A stretch of DNA of 40,276 nucleotides. Origin: Hondaea fermentalgiana. Lineage: Eukaryota > Sar > Bigyra > Thraustochytrida > Thraustochytriidae. The stretch spans positions 89,328-129,603 of the forward strand of contig NPFB01000096.1 of NCBI GenBank assembly GCA_014084085.1. Direction: 5' to 3'. Made by a program: the position numbers and the translations under genes. Below, one piece after another: positions 36,746 through 40,276 of the stretch (position 1 is its first letter; each line of letters opens with the position of its first letter). The notes under the pieces are model-generated. The model was given only the letters and a program-made list of their open reading frames with translations, was not told the origin of the DNA and did not search any database.

Positions 36746-36895
36746 ATGCGGCTGCGGAGCGCGAAGCGAAGCGATGCGCACAAGGTGAAGCGAAGCGATG
36801 CGAAGCGATGCGAAGCGAAGCGTGTGATCCGATCCGATGCGAAGCGAGGCGGGGCGATGTGAGGTGAGGTGATGCGGTGCGGTGCGGTGCGGGGA
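36746..36895. repeat. pentanucleotide-period field (GCGAA/GCGAT/GGTGC)
   Basis: About 150 bp built from gcgaa and gcgat units followed by gtgag and ggtgc units, keeping 5-bp periodicity. It lies about 690-840 bp upstream of the dehydrogenase ATG. Confidence 0.9.
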
Positions 36896-37143
36896 CGACA
36901 ATGGAAAAAGTGACCGCGATTGTGGCGTGACCATCGCGGCGCGAGAACTTCGTAAGGAAGATGCGAGGCAGGCAGGCGGGCGGGCGTTCATCAGCAAGGG
37001 CTTGTCCACGACATCGACGCGCCCACTTGGGACGACACGAGGCAGAGCAGGACCAGCTGCAGCTGCAGCTGCAGCAGCTCACATCCCTGGAAGATCAAGT
37101 GCGTGCTGCGCTGCGTGTGAGGGGGGGCTTGCTACGAACGCAC

Positions 37144-37194
37144 AAGGCGAGACGAGGCGAGGCAAGGCGAGGCGAGGGCGAGCAAGCGAGCGAG
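37144..37194. repeat. pentanucleotide-period tract (GGCGA)
   Basis: Degenerate ggcga and gacga units grading into gagc units over 50 bp. Confidence 0.85.
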
Positions 37195-37669
37195 TCTCCT
37201 GACTGACGCAAGCGCAGCGCATTCCGACGGAAACTTGCTGCTGCGGTGCAGTGCAAGGTAATGTTGACCGGACAGCCGGACTGAATGTCGAATGTTGTGA
37301 AAACGACAAAGGAGGCTCCGCGTTCGTCCCGACTCGTCGGATGTTGACAGCAAAGGTTCCGATGCGCTGCTCGTCCACGGTCATGCATGGCATGCAAGAA
37401 TTCGCTCCGCGCGCAACCTGTCGACCGCCAGCTAGAATCGGGATCTAGTAGGAGGTCGAGCTACAGCATCAAAGAAGCAAGCCATTCGAGGAGTCGCTCA
37501 TCAGCAGCAAGACCCGTCTTCGCAGCCGGCAGCGGGTCACTCTCGTGTATAAACAGAAGAAAAAGAAGTGAAGACGCCTCAGTATACAGGCCCTGATTTT
37601 TGTTCGCTTGGTTCATGATTTTTTCCCGCCCATCAGCTCATGGGATCTTGTGCGCTACTCATGTTCATC

Positions 37670-37720
37670 GTCAAGCTCATGCTCTTGGGATGGTCAAGCT
37701 CAAGCTCAAACTCAAGCTCA
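37670..37720. repeat. hexanucleotide cluster (AAGCTC)
   Basis: Several aagctc and related hexamers in near-tandem array, followed by catgcc/catgac words. It is about 250-300 bp upstream of Snu114. Confidence 0.8.
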
Positions 37721-37876
37721 ATTTCATGACCATGCCCATGCCGTGATCGTAGTCACGCTCATGGCCGGCCGGCTGTAGCCTGCTTCGTCTTTATGGGTCG
37801 CATGCGCCTGGGACTTTCGCGCTCTCCTAGCCCTAGTTACTACTAGACCAGTGGACGAGAGCCATAAAACAAAAAA

Positions 37877-37921
37877 GCCACGCCACGCGACGCCACGCTA
37901 CGAAACGACACGCCACGCCAG
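37877..37921. repeat. CCACG pentamer cluster in Snu114 5' flank
   Basis: Repeated ccacg, cgacg and acacg units with 5-bp spacing, ending 46 bp before the Snu114 start codon. The same pentamer occurs upstream of the golgin gene at 23967-23985. Confidence 0.9.
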
Positions 37922-37966
37922 GACGCGGGGAAAGGGCGGAGCTGCGCGCGCGCGCGGAGGCGGGCG

Positions 37967-40276
37967 ATGTCGGGCGAGCTGTACGACGAGTTTGGCAACT
38001 ACATCGGGCCGGAGCTTGACGATAGCGAATCCGGGTCGTCGGCGTCCGAGTCCGGCGAGGACGACGATGACGACACCGCCGCGGGCCAGACGCAGCGACT
38101 GAGCGGCACGACCCGTGAGCACGAGGGCGCAGGGTCTGCAGAAGATAAAGGAGACGGAGGGGACGACGGAAAAGATGACGATGACGCCCACATGGGCGAC
38201 GTCGTGGGGCCCTCTTCGGCAATCGTTCTGCATGAAGACAAAAAATACTATCCCGACGCCGATGAGGTTTACCCGGACGCCGAAGTCCTTGTCCAGGACG
38301 AGGACGCCCAGGGCATCGAAGAACCCCTCATCAAACCGGTTCAAGTCAAGACTTTCTCCAAGCTCGATGACGATGCACCGAACCTTCGTTACAGCGTGGA
38401 TTTTCTCGGATCTCTCATGTCCAGGACCATGCTGATCCGCAACGTTGCGGTGCTGGGCCACCTACACCACGGCAAGTCGACCCTCATGGATCTCTTGATC
38501 GACAAAACATTTGAATCCCCCAAACGATCCACGGCAGCCCGCAAATACGCGCGCGCCTCGCCTCGGTATTGCGATGCGCGCTTCGACGAGCAAGAACGTC
38601 GACTTTCAATCAAATCATGCCCGGTGACCATGGCACTTGAGGACGGTCGCGGCAAGACCTTTCTTATCAATGCAATCGACTGCCCGGGCCATATTGACTT
38701 TGTTGACGAGATGACGGCTGCCGCGCAGGCAGCTGACGGTATTCTCCTCGTGGTGGACGCTGTCGAGGGCCCACTCGTGGGCACGCGCCGCGCCATCGCG
38801 CTCGCTGCGCGACTTGGACTGCCTTTGACGCTATGCGTCAACAAGATTGATCGTCTCGTGCACGAGCTCAAACTCCCCCCTTCTGACGCCTACCTCAAAT
38901 TGCAATATGTCATTGATAATGTCAACGCAATTATGCGTGAAAAGGGCTGTCTTGCACAGACACCCGCCGCCTTTTCCCCGATTGCAGGCAATGTATGTTT
39001 TGCGTCCGGTGCCGACGGCTACTGCTTTACTTTGGAATCATGGGCTCGCCTTCACCTTCGTCTTCGCGGGCAGACGGGACGTGTCGATGCTGCGCAATTC
39101 GCAAAACGCCTCTGGGGCGATCGGTACTTTGACCCATCAACGCGCAAGTTTTCGACACAGGCCGCCTCCGTCACGGGAGGCTGCCGAGTGCGGTCCTTTG
39201 TTCACTTTATTCTGCAGCCGCTCTACAAGTTGTACGCACAAGTTCTCGGCGAAGAGCCCGAGGATCTCAAGGGCCGACTTGCGTCTCTGAAAGTGCGTCT
39301 CACCGACAAAGAAGTACACCTCGATCCGCGCCCCTTGCTTCGTCTCGTCATGAAACGTTTTTTTGCCGGAGAAGCAACCTCCGGAGCAGTCGATGTTTTC
39401 GTGCATCACGTCCCAGCACCAGGTTCGGCCTGTAATCAGGGGCGCATCGAGCTTGCGTGCCCTGCGGCGCCGCCAGGGGTCAAATCCTGCGATGCCACTG
39501 GACCGCTTCGTGCGCATGTTTGCAAGTTATATGCCTCACCCGATGGAACGTCTTTCCGGGCGCTGGCCAAACTATACAGCGGATCGCTCCGCGTCGGCCA
39601 GCGCGTGCGCGTCCTGGGCGAGGCTTTTCTCACATCAGATCAGGAGGACATGAGCTTGGCCACAATCGACGCACTGAGCTTGTGCCAGGCGCGACACCGC
39701 ATTCTCGTGAACCAGGTTTTTGCAGGTAACTGGGTCCTTATTGAAGGTCTTGGGGACCATATCGTTAAGGCCGCCACACTCATCTCCGAAGACGAGCCGC
39801 TTGCTGGTGTCGGCACGGATGCCCTGGCAGAATCAGGTCTGGGAACCTTTGCGCCGCTCAAGTTTGATAGCGCTGCTGTCATGAAGCTGGCACTGGAGCC
39901 TGTCAATCCTCCGGACCTGCCCAAAATGTTGCATGGCTTGCGTTGTGTCAATAAGTCGTATCCCTTGTTGCGCACCAAGGTCGAGGAATCTGGCGAGCAC
40001 GTCGTTTTCGGAACGGGCGAAATGTATCTCGATTGTGTCATGCAAGACCTACGCGAAATGTTTGCCGGTGTGGAAATCAAGGTTTCGGATCCGATGGTGG
40101 CTTTTTGTGAGACTGTGGCGGACACCTCGGCCGTGAAGATGTTCGCCGAAACACCAAACAGCCGCAACCAGTTTACGGCGATTGCAACACCACTTGAAAA
40201 GGGATTGGGCACTGCAATCGAGCGCGGTGCGCTGCGGTGGGATGGGGGCCCTGGCCCGCTTGGTGAGGCGCTCGTC
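37967..40276 (+). CDS. EFTUD2: U5 snRNP GTPase Snu114/EFTUD2, 3' end beyond window
   Basis: 770 residues are visible and the frame is still open at the window edge; human EFTUD2 has 972. The start is clear: MSGELYDEFGNYIGPELD aligns with the human start. An acidic N-domain and VLHEDKKYYP are followed by an EF-2-like G domain: G1 GHLHHGKST (164-172), DCPGH (238-242) and NKID (292-295). Then come FAKRLWGDRYF, RPLLRLVMKRFF, a domain-II GNWVLIEGL, and domain-III VNPPDLPKMLHGLR with VEESGEHVVFGTGEMYLDCVM. Snu114 is the U5 snRNP GTPase that controls Brr2 helicase during spliceosome activation and disassembly. Switch I reads EQERRLSIKS (208-217): arginine replaces the usual glycine after EQER. DCPG stands in place of DTPG. 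No intron is seen in the visible part. Confidence 0.97.
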   Translation, partial: MSGELYDEFGNYIGPELDDSESGSSASESGEDDDDDTAAGQTQRLSGTTREHEGAGSAEDKGDGGDDGKDDDDAHMGDVVGPSSAIVLHEDKKYYPDADEVYPDAEVLVQDEDAQGIEEPLIKPVQVKTFSKLDDDAPNLRYSVDFLGSLMSRTMLIRNVAVLGHLHHGKSTLMDLLIDKTFESPKRSTAARKYARASPRYCDARFDEQERRLSIKSCPVTMALEDGRGKTFLINAIDCPGHIDFVDEMTAAAQAADGILLVVDAVEGPLVGTRRAIALAARLGLPLTLCVNKIDRLVHELKLPPSDAYLKLQYVIDNVNAIMREKGCLAQTPAAFSPIAGNVCFASGADGYCFTLESWARLHLRLRGQTGRVDAAQFAKRLWGDRYFDPSTRKFSTQAASVTGGCRVRSFVHFILQPLYKLYAQVLGEEPEDLKGRLASLKVRLTDKEVHLDPRPLLRLVMKRFFAGEATSGAVDVFVHHVPAPGSACNQGRIELACPAAPPGVKSCDATGPLRAHVCKLYASPDGTSFRALAKLYSGSLRVGQRVRVLGEAFLTSDQEDMSLATIDALSLCQARHRILVNQVFAGNWVLIEGLGDHIVKAATLISEDEPLAGVGTDALAESGLGTFAPLKFDSAAVMKLALEPVNPPDLPKMLHGLRCVNKSYPLLRTKVEESGEHVVFGTGEMYLDCVMQDLREMFAGVEIKVSDPMVAFCETVADTSAVKMFAETPNSRNQFTAIATPLEKGLGTAIERGALRWDGGPGPLGEALV

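Larger units (their letters stand above)
36054..37966. other. divergent intergenic region, glutamate dehydrogenase / Snu114
   Basis: 1.9 kb with two promoters expected. 36054-36320 is an ATG-less open extension of the dehydrogenase frame. Then come a gaa/gat-rich purine tract (36630-36735), a gcgaa/gcgat/ggtgc pentamer field (36746-36895), a ggcga pentamer field (37144-37194), an aagctc hexamer cluster (37670-37720) and a ccacg pentamer cluster just before the Snu114 ATG (37877-37921). No gene is supported. Confidence 0.55.

Overview
The window is nuclear DNA from a GC-rich, gene-dense and intron-poor protist. Gene content is purely eukaryotic: elongin C, a MyTH4-FERM myosin, the U5 snRNP GTPase Snu114, mitochondrial ribosomal protein mL43, tubulin polyglutamylase subunit TPGS2 and a golgin. 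Most reading frames are uninterrupted and only two short introns (108 and 115 nt) can be proven. Strong codon bias, serine and acidic low-complexity tracts, and abundant 4-bp and 5-bp simple repeats between genes suggest a stramenopile of the thraustochytrid/labyrinthulomycete type. That assignment is inference from gene style and was not tested by alignment. TPGS2 implies a ciliated stage, such as zoospores.

Layout. 1-585: GC-rich flank with a broken or spliced small + strand ORF. 586-5298 (-): a 1,570-aa nuclear-looking protein with an N-terminal DUF262/GmrSD-type domain. 7421-7720 (+): mitochondrial chaperonin HSP10. 8742-10055 (+): CaMKK/SNF1-kinase-kinase-like protein kinase. 10625-10957 (+): small membrane protein running into a 100-N assembly gap. 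11058-12161 (+): 3' part of a family-16 (METTL21-like) protein methyltransferase. 13052-13411 (+): elongin C. 14194-19653 (-): MyTH4-FERM myosin. 19654-22525: repeat-rich intergenic DNA. 22526-23416 (-): CUE-domain protein. 24302-28357 (+): golgin-like coiled-coil protein with a GRAB-like C-terminus. 28551-29903 (-): highly charged protein with a PP1-docking RVSF motif and a PH-like C-terminal domain. 31308-31697 (+): mL43. 32522-33853 (+, two exons): TPGS2. 34535-36053 (-, two exons): NADP-type glutamate dehydrogenase. 37967-40276 (+, cut by the window edge): Snu114/EFTUD2.

The genes are independent eukaryotic transcription units, not an operon. Loose themes are mitochondria (HSP10, mL43, possibly the small membrane protein), cytoskeleton and membrane traffic (myosin, golgin, TPGS2) and ubiquitin (elongin C, CUE protein). 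Many annotated start codons had to be moved, because the longest open frames begin at GTG or TTG; I chose the first ATG supported by domain alignment.

The most unusual item is the DUF262 protein. It carries a domain best known from prokaryotic anti-phage and restriction systems, has a near-canonical DGQxR motif, lacks any visible nuclease half, and has a long eukaryotic-style disordered tail with an expanding 66-bp repeat. The next most interesting are the PP1-docking protein, the golgin with repeated interruptions in its coiled coil, the unusual switch I of Snu114, and the 5-bp-period repeats near gene starts.
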